A program made the position numbers and the translations under genes. Source: Sulfurimicrobium sp. (GTDB lineage: Bacteria > Pseudomonadota > Gammaproteobacteria > Burkholderiales > Sulfuricellaceae). From it: 64,000 nt of DNA. The notes under the pieces are model-generated. The model ran no database searches. It saw only the letters and a list, made by a program, of their open reading frames with translations, and had not been told where the DNA came from. Numbering within the stretch: the stretch's first letter is position 1; every line of letters begins with the position of its first letter. The stretch lies in contig JAUSBJ010000009.1 in assembly GCA_030652035.1 (NCBI GenBank), positions 210,587 to 274,586 of the forward strand. Direction: 5' to 3'. Of this stretch, positions 51,782 through 61,638 are shown piece after piece.

Positions 51782-52624
51782 TCAATACGCTTGTTTGCGG
51801 CTGGAGATGTCGCCAGTTAGTTCGCTGGATTGGGCAAGGTCGCTGTCGATCAGCTTGATCTGGGCATTGATGAGGTGATCGACAGCCTCGCCAAAATCCG
51901 TCTCGAAGAAGGCTGCGCTGGCAAAAGCCAGGTTGCGCCCCACGGCCGCGCGACCGGAGATTTCCGCGTTGTCGCGATGGCGCTTGAGCAGTGCGCCGGT
52001 CAGCCCGTCATAGATGAGAATTTCCACTTCAAGCCGACGTTCCGTTGCCACGGGGCGGATGCCGGCAACCACGCTGTTCCAGGGCAGGCCAAGCTCGAAG
52101 CGCCGTCCCGTCTCGCGGCCTTGCCAGCCGAAATAGGGGCGTATGGATTCGTCGCTGACGGCGGCGTCAAGAATGATTCCGGAGACTACCAATTCGCTGC
52201 CGTCCTGTTCGGCAATGCGGCGGACCCGCTCACGGCTGGCGGAAGAATACGGGTTGAGGTCGCGCGGATCCGGGAACGGCGAGGCCGTGCTGTGGCGCGC
52301 CTCGATATTTCCCCTGGCCTCCAGCCGGCGCAGCAATTCGAGCGGGTAGCCGTTCCAGATGTCGGCGATATCCTCCACCTGAAGCGAATTCGCGACCTGG
52401 AAACGGGTGAAGGTGACGGTTTTCTTGTGCGCCCTGTTCCGGGCGGCGTTCGGTTCCGTGGGCTGCCGGGTCAGGTCGATTCCGGCAACCGGACTGGTGG
52501 TGTTTTCCGCTTCGCTTGAGTGTGCCGTTGATGTGGCGGCAGCCAGCAGCACGATCAGCGCGGCAAACCCACGCCTCAAGATCTGTTTGCCAAATTGAGA
52601 CACTACGGAAGCGGGTGCCGGCAT
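51782..52624 (-). CDS. FlgT-like (middle domain) periplasmic protein
   Basis: 280 residues. A signal peptide follows a basic start (LRRGFAALIVLLAAATSTAH). The core KKTVTFTRFQVANSLQVEDI, ADIWNGYPLELLRRLEARG and RRIAEQDGSELVVSGIILDA resembles FlgT middle domains, which bind the flagellar basal body in Vibrio. No flagellar gene is in the window, so the function here is uncertain. The start overlaps the ppx stop as TAATG, so it belongs to the phoU-ppx transcript. Confidence 0.6.
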   Translation of the reverse strand: MPAPASVVSQFGKQILRRGFAALIVLLAAATSTAHSSEAENTTSPVAGIDLTRQPTEPNAARNRAHKKTVTFTRFQVANSLQVEDIADIWNGYPLELLRRLEARGNIEARHSTASPFPDPRDLNPYSSASRERVRRIAEQDGSELVVSGIILDAAVSDESIRPYFGWQGRETGRRFELGLPWNSVVAGIRPVATERRLEVEILIYDGLTGALLKRHRDNAEISGRAAVGRNLAFASAAFFETDFGEAVDHLINAQIKLIDSDLAQSSELTGDISSRKQAY

Positions 52625-54123
52625 TACAGGGCCTTGTCGGTTTTAATGGTGAAAGCAATTCCGACGGACTTCAAATCCTTGATTTCGTTTTCCAGCAGGG
52701 AGCGGGTGAGGGTGTTGTGTTCCAGCCAGTTGCGGTCGATGGTGAGAGAAAAGCTGCTGCCGCCGGCCTTGAGTTTCATTGCCGGCAGCTCTGCATCGCT
52801 GCGGCTGCGGCACAAGAGAACCGCGAGCCGCAAGACCAGGATCAGCATCCATTCGTCGCTGTTCCTGACCGGCATTTGCTCCAGCAGCTTTTTGAGGGAT
52901 CCGCGGTGGGCGCGCACCAGCAGGCTCAGCAGCCCCTGTTCGCGGGTGGAAAAGCCCGGCATATCGGCGTTCGCCAGAATGTAGGCAGAGTGACGGTGAT
53001 AACCGGTATGAGCGATAGAGATGCCGGTTTCGTGCAGGCGCGCTGCCCAGGCAAGGTACTGGCGGGGGGCGTCGATATACCCGGTCAGCTTGTTGGCGAC
53101 TTGGTCGAACAGGGCGTCTGACAACTCCTGCACCCTTCCCGCCTGAGTCGGGTCCACATGGTAGCGGCGCATGAATTCGCGCACCGTGGACTCGCGCATG
53201 TCGCGATGATGGAAGCGCCCCAGCAGATCGTACAGCACGCCTTCGCGTAGCGCGCCGCTGGCCACTTCCATGTGGTCGATGCCGAGTTCGCTGAAAATAC
53301 TGTTCATGATGGCGAAGCCGCCCGCCAGTACCGGCACGCGGTCGGAGGGCAAACCGGCCAGTTGCAACAGTTTCACGTCGCCCGACTTGAGCAGGAGTTC
53401 GCGCAGGCTGTTCAGGCCGTCCCGCGTCAGCCCTGACTGGGAAAGGCCATTTTGCTCCAGAATTTCCGCCAGCGCCCGAGCCGTTCCGGAAGAGCCGATG
53501 GCCTGTTGCCAGTGACCAGCCGAGAAATCCGCGGTGATGGTCTGGATTTCGCTGCATGCGGCCAATTCAGCCAGCTGGAGGTTGTCCCGGGTGATTTTTC
53601 CATCGGGAAAGAAGCGCCGGCTGAAGCTGACGCAGCCCATGTACAGACTTTCCATGCGCTCTGGCTGGTAGCCGGAACCGACGATGAACTCGGTAGAGCC
53701 GCCGCCGATATCCACCACCAGGCGTTTGTTTTCAGAAGGTGGCAGGCCGTGGGCAACGCCGATGTAGATCAGGCGCGCCTCTTCCCTGCCGGCGATGATT
53801 TCGATCGGAAAGCCCAGCGCGGCCTGTGCGGCTTCGAGGAAAGGTGCGGCATTCTTTGCCACGCGGAAGGTGTTGGTGCCGACGACACGCACCGCTTCGC
53901 GCGGCAGCCCGCGCAGACGTTCGGAAAACAGCTTGAGGCAGGCCAGGGCGCGCTGCTGGGCTTCCTCATCGAGAAACTTTTCTGGCGTCAGCCCGGCGCC
54001 AAGCCGGACAGGCTCCTTGAGTGAGTCAAGGGGGTAAACCTGGTCGCCTACGACCCGTGCGACCTGCAGCCGGAAGCTGTTGGAACCCAGGTCAATAGCG
54101 GCAATCGTGGAATATTCCCTCAC
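52624..54123 (-). CDS. ppx: Exopolyphosphatase / pppGpp phosphohydrolase (Ppx/GppA)
   Basis: 499 residues. The actin-like ATPase fold begins AAIDLGSNSFRLQVARV. VVGTNTFRVAKNA, GREEARLIYIGVAHG and VVDIGGGSTEFIVG are Ppx/GppA hallmarks. A C-terminal HD-like helical domain follows (ARLHETGISIAHTGYHRHSA). It hydrolyses inorganic polyphosphate, and possibly pppGpp. It is 5 bp downstream of phoU, linking it to phosphate control. Confidence 0.94.
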   Translation of the reverse strand: MREYSTIAAIDLGSNSFRLQVARVVGDQVYPLDSLKEPVRLGAGLTPEKFLDEEAQQRALACLKLFSERLRGLPREAVRVVGTNTFRVAKNAAPFLEAAQAALGFPIEIIAGREEARLIYIGVAHGLPPSENKRLVVDIGGGSTEFIVGSGYQPERMESLYMGCVSFSRRFFPDGKITRDNLQLAELAACSEIQTITADFSAGHWQQAIGSSGTARALAEILEQNGLSQSGLTRDGLNSLRELLLKSGDVKLLQLAGLPSDRVPVLAGGFAIMNSIFSELGIDHMEVASGALREGVLYDLLGRFHHRDMRESTVREFMRRYHVDPTQAGRVQELSDALFDQVANKLTGYIDAPRQYLAWAARLHETGISIAHTGYHRHSAYILANADMPGFSTREQGLLSLLVRAHRGSLKKLLEQMPVRNSDEWMLILVLRLAVLLCRSRSDAELPAMKLKAGGSSFSLTIDRNWLEHNTLTRSLLENEIKDLKSVGIAFTIKTDKAL

Positions 54124-54128
54124 GTTGA

Positions 54129-54833
54129 CTATTCCCCGATTTTTCGCTCCATTTCTTCCACCGTGGAATGACGCACCGTCTTGCCTTTTGCCATGTAAAC
54201 CACGTAGCCCGCGATGTTCTTGGCGTGATCTCCAATGCGCTCCACGGCCTTGGCGGCAAACAGGATGTCGATGGAAGTCGAGATCATGCGCGGATCTTCC
54301 ATCATGAAGGTGATCAGATGACGCAACACTGCGTCGAATTCCTCATCCACCTGGATATCCTGGCGTTTCAACTGGGTCGCGGCAGATATGTCGAGGCGGG
54401 CGAACGCATCCAGCGAGGCGCGCAGCATTTCCAGCACCATGTCGCTCATGTGCTTGATTTCGGTGAAACGCGGGGTGGAAATGCGATCGGAGCCGTAAAT
54501 CTTTTTCGCCATGCGGGCGATTTTTTCTGCCTTGTCGCCGATCCGCTCCAGGTCGGTGATGGTCTTTTCCACGGTCATGATCATGCGCAGGTCGCCTGCG
54601 GTGGGCTGGCGTAGCGCGATAATCTTGGTGCACTCCTCGTCGATCTGAATTTCCAGATCATTGATGTGGAAATCGTTGGCGATGACTTCGTCTGCCAGTG
54701 CCAGGTCGCCGTCGGTCAAGGCTTTGATGGCCTTGTTGATCTGCTCTTCTACCAGGCCGCCCATTTGTAGAATGCGTGAGCGGACCTGTTCCAGTTCCGC
54801 GTCGAATTGTTTGAAGATGTGTTCCTGAGACAT
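54129..54833 (-). CDS. phoU: Phosphate transport regulator PhoU
   Basis: 234 residues from MSQEHIFKQFDAELEQVRSR. Two three-helix PhoU repeats have the metal-binding E/DxxxD patterns: TITDLERIGDKAEKIARMA and AKAVERIGDHAKNIAGYVVY. PhoU links the Pst transporter to PhoR and dampens the phosphate-starvation response. No pst genes are adjacent. An ATG nine codons upstream is less likely. Confidence 0.95.
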   Translation of the reverse strand: MSQEHIFKQFDAELEQVRSRILQMGGLVEEQINKAIKALTDGDLALADEVIANDFHINDLEIQIDEECTKIIALRQPTAGDLRMIMTVEKTITDLERIGDKAEKIARMAKKIYGSDRISTPRFTEIKHMSDMVLEMLRASLDAFARLDISAATQLKRQDIQVDEEFDAVLRHLITFMMEDPRMISTSIDILFAAKAVERIGDHAKNIAGYVVYMAKGKTVRHSTVEEMERKIGE

Positions 54834-54903
54834 GGCGGGTTCCCCTTGCTGCGTGCCCAATCGGCAGATTCTAGTGGTGTAGTGTGATGTTTTTGTGAAG
54901 CTG

Positions 54904-55563
54904 TTATTTTGCAGTCATGGTCTTGACGCCATCGGCGGCGCCAAGCAGCAGCACATCCGCTGGACGGCAGGCGAACAGGCCATTGGTGACCACGCCGGTA
55001 ATCTGGTTGATGGTTGTTTCCAGTTCCACAGGGTTCATGATTTGCAGGTTGTGGACATCGAGAATCACATTCCCGTTGTCGGTGGTGAAGCCCTGACGCA
55101 GCACCGGCTGGCCGCCCAGCTTGGTGAGCTGGCGCGCCACATAGCTGCGGGCCATGGGGATGACTTCGACCGGCAGGGGGAACTTGCCCAGCATGCCGAC
55201 CAGCTTGCTCCCATCGGCGATGCAGACAAATTTTTTGCTGCATGCGGCAACGATTTTTTCCCGCGTCAGCGCGCCGCCACCGCCCTTGATCATGTGCATG
55301 TGCTCGGTGATTTCATCCGCGCCGTCGACATACACCGCGAGTTCGGTCACGCTGTTCAGATCGAGGACTTCGATGCCATGCTTTTTCAGGCGCTGTGCGG
55401 TGGCTTCGGAACTGGCGACCGCACCATCCAGCTTGTGCTTGATTTTTGCCAGTTCGTCGATGAAAAAATTGGCGGTGGATCCGGTGCCCACACCGATGAT
55501 GCCGCTGGGGACATGTTCAATGGCAGCGCGTGCCACGGCTTGTTTCAGTTCGTCTTGAGTCAT
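54904..55563 (-). CDS. rpiA: Ribose-5-phosphate isomerase A
   Basis: 219 residues. It interconverts ribose-5-phosphate and ribulose-5-phosphate. Active-site landmarks are [35 protein letters not shown], the catalytic acid region VDGADEI, and [13 protein letters not shown]. Length is normal. It lies upstream of phoU on the same strand with a 70-bp gap. Confidence 0.96.
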   Translation of the reverse strand: MTQDELKQAVARAAIEHVPSGIIGVGTGSTANFFIDELAKIKHKLDGAVASSEATAQRLKKHGIEVLDLNSVTELAVYVDGADEITEHMHMIKGGGGALTREKIVAACSKKFVCIADGSKLVGMLGKFPLPVEVIPMARSYVARQLTKLGGQPVLRQGFTTDNGNVILDVHNLQIMNPVELETTINQITGVVTNGLFACRPADVLLLGAADGVKTMTAK

Positions 55564-55701
55564 TTTCGCTGGGCTTCCAAAAACAATCGGTTCTAAAACC
55601 TAAAGGATAGCGGCTAGCAACGATTTAGGCTATAGGGCATCTGCTCAAAAACGCTGAATCCTGTTAATCTTCGGCTCATATCCCTTCAACTATTTAGCCT
55701 T

Positions 55702-57213
55702 ATGCCAAACGATTACCTGGAAAAAATTCTTACCGCCCGTGTTTATGATGTGGCCATCGAAAGCCCGCTTGAAGTCGCGCCCAATCTTTCCGGCAGGATG
55801 GGCAACACGCTCCTCCTGAAGCGCGAGGACATGCAGCCGGTTTTCTCCTTCAAGCTGCGCGGAGCCTACAACAAGATGGCACAGTTGCCGCGGGCGGCGC
55901 TGAAGCGCGGCGTCATCGCGGCCTCTGCCGGCAACCATGCCCAGGGCGTGGCGCTGGCTGCGCAACGCCTCAAGTGCGAGGCCGTGATCGTGATGCCTGC
56001 GACGACGCCGCAGATCAAGATCAACGCGGTCGAGGCGCGCGGCGCGCAGGTGGTGTTGCACGGCGACTCCTATTCCGATGCCTATACCCATGCGGTAGAG
56101 CTGGCGAAGGAAAAGAAGCTGACCTTCGTTCACCCTTATGATGATCCGGAAGTCATCGCAGGCCAAGGCACCGTCGGCATGGAGATCCTGCGCCAGCACG
56201 GCGGACCGATCCATGCCATTTTCGTGCCGGTGGGCGGCGGCGGGCTGATCGCCGGCGTGGCAGCCTACGTCAAGCGCTTGCGTCCTGAAATCAGGATCAT
56301 CGGCGTTGAGCCGGTGGACGCCGATGCCATGTATCAGTCACTGCGCCTGAAGGAGCGCGTGATCCTGCCTCAGGTGGGGATTTTCGCCGATGGCGTGGCG
56401 GTGAAGCAGGTGGGGGAAGAAACCTTCCGCCTGTGCCAGGAACTGGTGGATGAAGTGATCCTGGTGGATACCGATGCCATCTGCGCCGCGATCAAGGATG
56501 TATTCGAGGATACGCGCTCCATTCTCGAACCTGCCGGCGCGCTCTCCGTTGCGGGTGCCAAGCTGTATGCCAAGCGGCATAAGCTCAAGAACAAGAATCT
56601 GGTGGCCATTGCTTCCGGCGCCAACATGAATTTCGACCGCCTGCGCCATGTGGCAGAGCGCGCGGAGCTGGGCGAGCAGCGCGAAGGGCTGTTTGCCGTC
56701 ACCATTCCGGAGCGGCCGGGCAGTTTCAAGGATTTCTGCGCGCTGATCGGGCCGCGCAGCATTACCGAATTCAACTACCGCTTCTCCGACCCGGCCAAGG
56801 CGCATGTTTTCGTCGGGGTGCAGGTGCAGAACCGGGGCGAGGTGAGCAAGCTGTTGACTGCACTGGAAGAAAAAGGTCTGCCTGCGCTTGATCTGTCCGA
56901 CAATGAAATGGGCAAGCTGCACATCCGGCATCTGGTAGGCGGGCACGCCCCTCTGGCGAGAGATGAACTGGTGTACCGCTTCGAATTCCCCGAGCGTCCT
57001 GGTGCGCTCATGAGGTTTCTCAATAGCATGAGCCAAAACTGGAATATCAGCCTGTTCCACTACCGCAATCATGGCACCGATTATGGCCGTATTCTGGTTG
57101 GTATTCAGGTGCCGCCACTGGACAAGGCGGCATTCACAGAGTTTCTCGACAAGCTGGGCTACCGCTACTGGGACGAAAACGACAATCCGGCTTACAAGTT
57201 GTTTTTGGGGTAA
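55702..57213 (+). CDS. ilvA: Biosynthetic threonine deaminase IlvA
   Basis: 503 residues. The PLP lysine is K51 in FSFKLRGAYNKM, the glycine-rich phosphate loop is VPVGGGGLIAGVA, and SAGNHAQGVA and a later SGANMNFDRL complete the fold. Two C-terminal ACT-like regulatory repeats begin near VTIPERPGSFKDFCALIGP and FEFPERPGALMRFLNSM, which identify the isoleucine-inhibited biosynthetic form. It converts threonine to 2-oxobutanoate. Confidence 0.96.
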   Translation: MPNDYLEKILTARVYDVAIESPLEVAPNLSGRMGNTLLLKREDMQPVFSFKLRGAYNKMAQLPRAALKRGVIAASAGNHAQGVALAAQRLKCEAVIVMPATTPQIKINAVEARGAQVVLHGDSYSDAYTHAVELAKEKKLTFVHPYDDPEVIAGQGTVGMEILRQHGGPIHAIFVPVGGGGLIAGVAAYVKRLRPEIRIIGVEPVDADAMYQSLRLKERVILPQVGIFADGVAVKQVGEETFRLCQELVDEVILVDTDAICAAIKDVFEDTRSILEPAGALSVAGAKLYAKRHKLKNKNLVAIASGANMNFDRLRHVAERAELGEQREGLFAVTIPERPGSFKDFCALIGPRSITEFNYRFSDPAKAHVFVGVQVQNRGEVSKLLTALEEKGLPALDLSDNEMGKLHIRHLVGGHAPLARDELVYRFEFPERPGALMRFLNSMSQNWNISLFHYRNHGTDYGRILVGIQVPPLDKAAFTEFLDKLGYRYWDENDNPAYKLFLG

Positions 57214-57327
57214 TGCAAGGGCAGACACAACCGGGATGCGGCAATGGTCAGGTATGGCGAGCGCTTAAGAGTCAAGCCGGGAAAGCAATGAGAATGGGCG
57301 GCCCATCGGTCGCCCATATTACGTGAA

Positions 57328-57624
57328 TTACTTCTTGGGTGTTGCCTTGACGCCTGCAACGGCGTCTTTCATTTTGGCACCCACCTTGAATTTGACGACT
57401 TTCTTGGCCGGGATGTTGAGTTCCTTGCCGGTGGCCGGATTGCGTCCGGTGCGCGCTGCGCGTTCTTCGACGGCAAAAGTCCCAAATCCGATCATTTGCA
57501 CATTGTCGCCGCTACTGAGGGCGTTTTGTACAACGGCCATGAAAGCATCAAACATTTCCCCTGTCTGGGCTTTCGAGTGCTGGGTAATCTTGGCTACAGC
57601 ATCAATCAGTTCGCCTTTGTTCAT
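57328..57624 (-). CDS. HU-family nucleoid protein
   Basis: 98 residues, slightly longer than canonical 90-residue HU because of a Lys-rich tail. [20 protein letters not shown], the [20 protein letters not shown] arm and [17 protein letters not shown] are diagnostic. It converges with ilvA; between them lies a short GGGCG/CGCCC hairpin at 57294-57317 without a T-tract. The 241 bp upstream, before a divergent small gene, shows no recognised element. Confidence 0.95.
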   Translation of the reverse strand: MNKGELIDAVAKITQHSKAQTGEMFDAFMAVVQNALSSGDNVQMIGFGTFAVEERAARTGRNPATGKELNIPAKKVVKFKVGAKMKDAVAGVKATPKK

Positions 57625-57865
57625 GTTGGTGACTCCTTGTTATGGTTAATGGGTGTTAGGATTTTAGGGGATAAAAGACCCTCAAGCCAAGCTACATTTG
57701 CATTTCATCGATAAAGTTGTGCATTTCGCCCCTTAAATCAATTGCCGCTCATGGTGAAAATCTGTTGCAATCTGTGCAAATAAATGGAAACTACGATGTC
57801 ATCACGGTGAAACATGTGACGGGTAGATTGTCAGAGTTGTTTGATATTTCTTAAGGAGAAATAAC

Positions 57866-58120
57866 ATGGCAATTTCCTGTTCTGAGCATGAGCTGGCCTA
57901 CGCCTTGGCGGTTGATTTATGCTCGCAGTGGAAGCATAAAAACTGCAAGACCATTTTATCCGTGGATGATCTGATGAAAATCAAGGAATGGATCAATACG
58001 TCCGGCAATGGTGTTATAAAATATCCAGCCATGGCGCCTCTGGCCACACAGGGTCTGGATGATCTGATTGCGGAAAACTTCCGGACGGATCCTCCCGGGG
58101 CCAATCTTTTGAGAATATAG
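57866..58120 (+). CDS. Small hypothetical protein upstream of the second PDC protein
   Basis: 84 residues from MAISCSEHELAYALAVDLCS, with TTAAGGAGAAATAAC directly upstream, a strong ribosome-binding site. Mixed alpha content, with three cysteines and no membrane segment. No family recognised. It lies 56 bp before the PDC-sensor gene and is probably co-transcribed with it. Confidence 0.65.
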   Translation: MAISCSEHELAYALAVDLCSQWKHKNCKTILSVDDLMKIKEWINTSGNGVIKYPAMAPLATQGLDDLIAENFRTDPPGANLLRI

Positions 58121-58176
58121 GAACTTCTTTGGGTTTGTCGCCACGAAGATGCTGGAATGATGAAAGTGGTGACTGC

Positions 58177-59112
58177 ATGAAGAACTCTTGGAAAGACAGC
58201 ATCTACCTGCAACGGGAAGAGCTGGCGCGCAAGCTGCGCGAACCGCTGGCGCACCTCGCCGAGCGATGCGCCCCGGCATGGGGCGACCGTGAGAAGCTCA
58301 ATGCGCTGCTCATGGAAGGCTTTGCCTCTATCCCCTATTGCACCTTCCTGTACTGCCTGACTGGAGAAGGGGTCCAGATTTGCGATAACGTCGGTGATGC
58401 GGGAATCGTGCCGGAGCATTTCGGGCGCGACCGTTCACAGCGCCCTTACATGAAGGAAGTCGTGCCCAGCTGGGGGTTTCTGCTCTCCGACGCCTACATC
58501 AGCCTGCTGAGCCGCAGGCCCTCACTGACAGCGCTCCAGATTGTGCGTGCAGACGGCCACGTACTGGGCTACCTCGGCGCCGATTTTGACTTGCGCAACC
58601 TGCCGGTCACCGCCGAGCTCTACCACGAGCCCGGTTACTGGATGCAGGTCAAAGGGGATCCTGCGATTCGCAGCACGGTGTTCTTGCAGTCGCGCACCGA
58701 AAGCCCGTTGGACCGCAATATGGATCAGGCTCTGTCCATTCTGGAAGAGTTGCTGACACATCGCGGAGTGTTTCAATGCATTATCCACTTTTCCAGCAGC
58801 CGGGCCACGATCTGGACGGTGGATGACCCGTTCATCTATCACATGCTGGATCACGAGGCGCTGAATGATCCGGATGTCTGCATGCTTTTCCCCCCCCACC
58901 CCTATCCAAGCAACGCAGCCATCGATGAGGTCGACATCCGGCGCATTCTGGACACCATGCAATCCCTGCGCCTTGCCGACCCCACTATCTATCTGCGCAC
59001 GGCTTCGATCAACATTTTCAACGGCATGATCAGCCTGACTTTCTCCTGCGACGGCTCGCACTACATGCCGCACGTGGAGTTTCTGCTCAAGGATACTTCG
59101 TTCTGGTTCTAG
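58177..59112 (+). CDS. PDC/Cache-like sensor-domain protein without membrane anchor (paralogue 2)
   Basis: 311 residues from MKNSWKDSIYLQREELARKL. It aligns along its whole length with the protein at 32531-33487, sharing WGxREKLNALL, FGRDRSxRPYM, LLSDAYISL, RRPSLTA and FSSSRA..W, and a final LTFSCDGSHYMPH. It lacks a signal peptide and membrane helices. An upstream in-frame extension of 16 residues is disfavoured. The conservation of two copies in different contexts suggests a soluble small-molecule sensor family. Confidence 0.75.
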   Translation: MKNSWKDSIYLQREELARKLREPLAHLAERCAPAWGDREKLNALLMEGFASIPYCTFLYCLTGEGVQICDNVGDAGIVPEHFGRDRSQRPYMKEVVPSWGFLLSDAYISLLSRRPSLTALQIVRADGHVLGYLGADFDLRNLPVTAELYHEPGYWMQVKGDPAIRSTVFLQSRTESPLDRNMDQALSILEELLTHRGVFQCIIHFSSSRATIWTVDDPFIYHMLDHEALNDPDVCMLFPPHPYPSNAAIDEVDIRRILDTMQSLRLADPTIYLRTASINIFNGMISLTFSCDGSHYMPHVEFLLKDTSFWF

Positions 59113-59170
59113 GCAAACATGACTTCCCGAATGCCAGACTGGCAACAAGCGGCCTGGGCTATCCGATTAT

Positions 59171-59911
59171 ATGAATGCATCGCCTGAACGCCACGCCAGA
59201 ATTTTCCTGCTGAGCCATATGCGCGCCCTTACCAGCCTGGCAGGGCATATTCTCGGCTCGCACCCCGAGATCAATGGCTACTATGAAATGCATATCAGCT
59301 ATGAGGACGCATCCGCGCTGGACAAGCAGCTTGAAGTGTTCCAGGAAAGCGATGTGCTCAAGAAAAACAGCCGTTATCTTTTCGACAAGCTGCTGCACAA
59401 CGACTATGTATTGAAGCCCGGGCAGCTTGGGCCGGCGAATATCAAGATACTGATCTCGCTACTGGAACCGGAACGCACGATTAAAAGCATCGTTGATCTG
59501 TTTGCGCAAAAAGAGATCGAGGATCCTTATGCCTCCCCCCTTGAGGCGGCGAACTACTACATCGCGCGCGTCCAGGCGCTCGCCGACTTCAGCCGGACTG
59601 CCAATCAGCCCTATTACTATTTCGATGCCGAGTTGTTGCAACGCACGCCGGAGAGTCTTCTTCCCAGGCTGTCGGACTGGCTGGAACTGGACACCCCGTT
59701 AGCTGAGCACTATCAAGTCTTCAGCCAGACCGGGAAGGCGAGAAAAGGCGATTCGTCCGGGCGCATTCACAGCGGAAGAATCGACAGGACTCCGACCGAC
59801 CGCTCCCATATCGCCATTCCGGAGAATGTGCTGGGCAGGGCGCGAGAGGTTTACCGGGAATGCCGCCGGGAGATTATCGGGAATGCGGCGGATTCGGTCA
59901 GATTGGGTTAG
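59171..59911 (+). CDS. Sulfotransferase-like protein
   Basis: 246 residues. The start RIFLLSHMRALTSLAGHILG, SHPEINGYYEMHISYED resembles PAPS-dependent sulfotransferases, in which a 5'-phosphosulfate loop (usually R-S/T-G-S-T-x-L) is followed by hP-x-V/I and a conserved Glu. Here the loop is divergent. A C-terminal GRIHSGRIDRTPTDRSHIAI fits the 3'-phosphate-binding end. The target is unknown. Its stop codon overlaps the stop of the convergent glycosyltransferase-like gene by 4 bp. Confidence 0.65.
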   Translation: MNASPERHARIFLLSHMRALTSLAGHILGSHPEINGYYEMHISYEDASALDKQLEVFQESDVLKKNSRYLFDKLLHNDYVLKPGQLGPANIKILISLLEPERTIKSIVDLFAQKEIEDPYASPLEAANYYIARVQALADFSRTANQPYYYFDAELLQRTPESLLPRLSDWLELDTPLAEHYQVFSQTGKARKGDSSGRIHSGRIDRTPTDRSHIAIPENVLGRAREVYRECRREIIGNAADSVRLG

Positions 59912-61638
59912 AACAGGCTATCCCAGGCATCCCGTTCCGCCCGGTAATTCATCAAGGCTTCGACGATCTGGCGCTTGCGCTCTGCGCGATGCCCGGCTGA
60001 CTGGATTTGGTGCCAGGCAAGCGCGCGCTCGCCAAAATTGCGGTCGATGTTGTCGATGAAGGCCTGTACCTGGCGCAACGCAGCTGCCAGTTCAGGTGAA
60101 TTCAGCCACCAGTGCCCGGCATTGAACACGAGCTCATTCAGTTGCCTGTTCTTGCCAACGATGGCGTCATGCTTTTGCTGGTACAGCGCCAGCAGTTCGG
60201 CTTCTTTCCGGGCGATGACGGCCTCGATTGCCTCTCGGGCAAAGGGCTGGTTCACATCCGCTTCTTTGACCAGCTCTTCGGTTGAAAACAGCATCAGGTC
60301 GCCGAAGAACTGGCGCTCGAACTCGTTGGAAAGATCGATGCTTTGCTGTTCAACCCCCAGTTTCACGCCGGGCCGGAAATCGTCGTCCAATCCCGCCTCG
60401 GTGGTGCGCCGGTGCAGGTTGGGCATGTTGAAGGAGGCGAATCGCCCGGCAATCTCGGCGGCGATCAGCCGCCCGGCGGTGGGGCCGGACATGCGCAGCC
60501 GCAGGTGGCCGAAGGGGATGATGTATTTCAGCCCCGCGTAATTGACGATGTAATTGCCGGGGTAAACTGTGCGCGCGGGAGTGAGCAGGGTGAAGCCGCT
60601 ACCATAGGAAAACCAGGTCTTGCGGAAGAGGTGTTCGCCGAAGAAGAAAGCATTGAGCCGACTTGCGAAATCCCTCAGGCACGCGCCATGGTCATGCTCG
60701 CTTTCGAGCCGGCACGGGTAGGGAAAGCTTGCCGGCCTGTTTTCAAAGCCGAACAGCCCGGCCATGTCGTGATAGGCGGCGTCGGCTTCCGATGTGTTGG
60801 CCGCGTTCTGGTAGTAGGGCTGCGCCGGATCGCTGGCCGCCATTTCATGCAGAAAGCCGGCGACGTCATCAAGGAAGGTGCCTGCCATCACGGCGGGGGA
60901 AACGGGCGGGTCGCCGACGACTTTCCCGGTCAGCACATCGGCGTCGCTTGCGCTGAAAATTGCGTCGAGCTGGGCGAAGAAGTTCACTGCGCACACGTCG
61001 CCGTCCGCCGTGTCCACGTTCACCTTGAACTGCTGGTCGGCGTCGAGCGTGTAGACCAGCAGCGGCTCATCGGATTGCTGGCGTTGCGCCAGATGCAGGT
61101 AGGCGAGGTTACGCATGATCGCCTGCCCCTTGTGGCCGAATGCCTCGCGCGGCGCGTTGCCGATGATGTGGCTCAGATCCAAGTCGGGCAGCGTATCCAG
61201 CAGCGCGAGCTGCTCGCTCAAACCGAAATACTCGATAGCCAGACCTTTGGCGGTGAATTCGCCAACCAGCGCCTGATTGGCGGCGATGGTTTCGGTTGAC
61301 TCGGAATCATCGGCCAGCAGCACCGAAACCTTGCTGAAATAGCCGTCCTTCATGCCGCCGTAACCGAACGCGCGGCAGAGCTCGATCAAGCTCGCGAGGC
61401 AGCGCTGCAGTTGCGCCGGGCTGTCGGCCACCGGAATGACGATAACAAAATGATGGCGCGGGTCGTCGCGCTTGGCGAGCAGAGTTTCGAGCCGCCGCCA
61501 GGCCGATTGATACGCTGGCAGCAGCGCGGCGTTGAAGCCGTTTTCCCACAGCGCCGTGTCAAACCGGGCAATGACGGCGTGTTGCGCCGCGATCTGTTCG
61601 TCGAGGCTAGCGAGCCGACAGGTAGCGGGGGAAGGCAT
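59908..61638 (-). CDS. Glycosyltransferase-like protein
   Basis: About 576 residues from the ATG at 61638 (MPSPATCRLASLDEQIAAQH), overlapping the ThDP gene by 32 bp. Features of a GT-A fold include HHFVIVIPVADSPAQLQRCL, VLLADDSESTETIAANQAL, and a DxD-like LLVYTLDADQQFKVN. A long helical C-terminus follows (EAVIARKEAELLALYQQK). No membrane segment. Acceptor and donor are unknown. The overlap with the ThDP-enzyme gene suggests they work in one pathway. Confidence 0.6.
   Translation of the reverse strand: MPSPATCRLASLDEQIAAQHAVIARFDTALWENGFNAALLPAYQSAWRRLETLLAKRDDPRHHFVIVIPVADSPAQLQRCLASLIELCRAFGYGGMKDGYFSKVSVLLADDSESTETIAANQALVGEFTAKGLAIEYFGLSEQLALLDTLPDLDLSHIIGNAPREAFGHKGQAIMRNLAYLHLAQRQQSDEPLLVYTLDADQQFKVNVDTADGDVCAVNFFAQLDAIFSASDADVLTGKVVGDPPVSPAVMAGTFLDDVAGFLHEMAASDPAQPYYQNAANTSEADAAYHDMAGLFGFENRPASFPYPCRLESEHDHGACLRDFASRLNAFFFGEHLFRKTWFSYGSGFTLLTPARTVYPGNYIVNYAGLKYIIPFGHLRLRMSGPTAGRLIAAEIAGRFASFNMPNLHRRTTEAGLDDDFRPGVKLGVEQQSIDLSNEFERQFFGDLMLFSTEELVKEADVNQPFAREAIEAVIARKEAELLALYQQKHDAIVGKNRQLNELVFNAGHWWLNSPELAAALRQVQAFIDNIDRNFGERALAWHQIQSAGHRAERKRQIVEALMNYRAERDAWDSLF

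Noticed and set aside
57294..57317. GGGCG...CGCCC hairpin between ilvA and the HU gene as a terminator
   Set aside because: A stem is present but no T-tract follows on either strand; it may aid termination but is not a clear intrinsic terminator.
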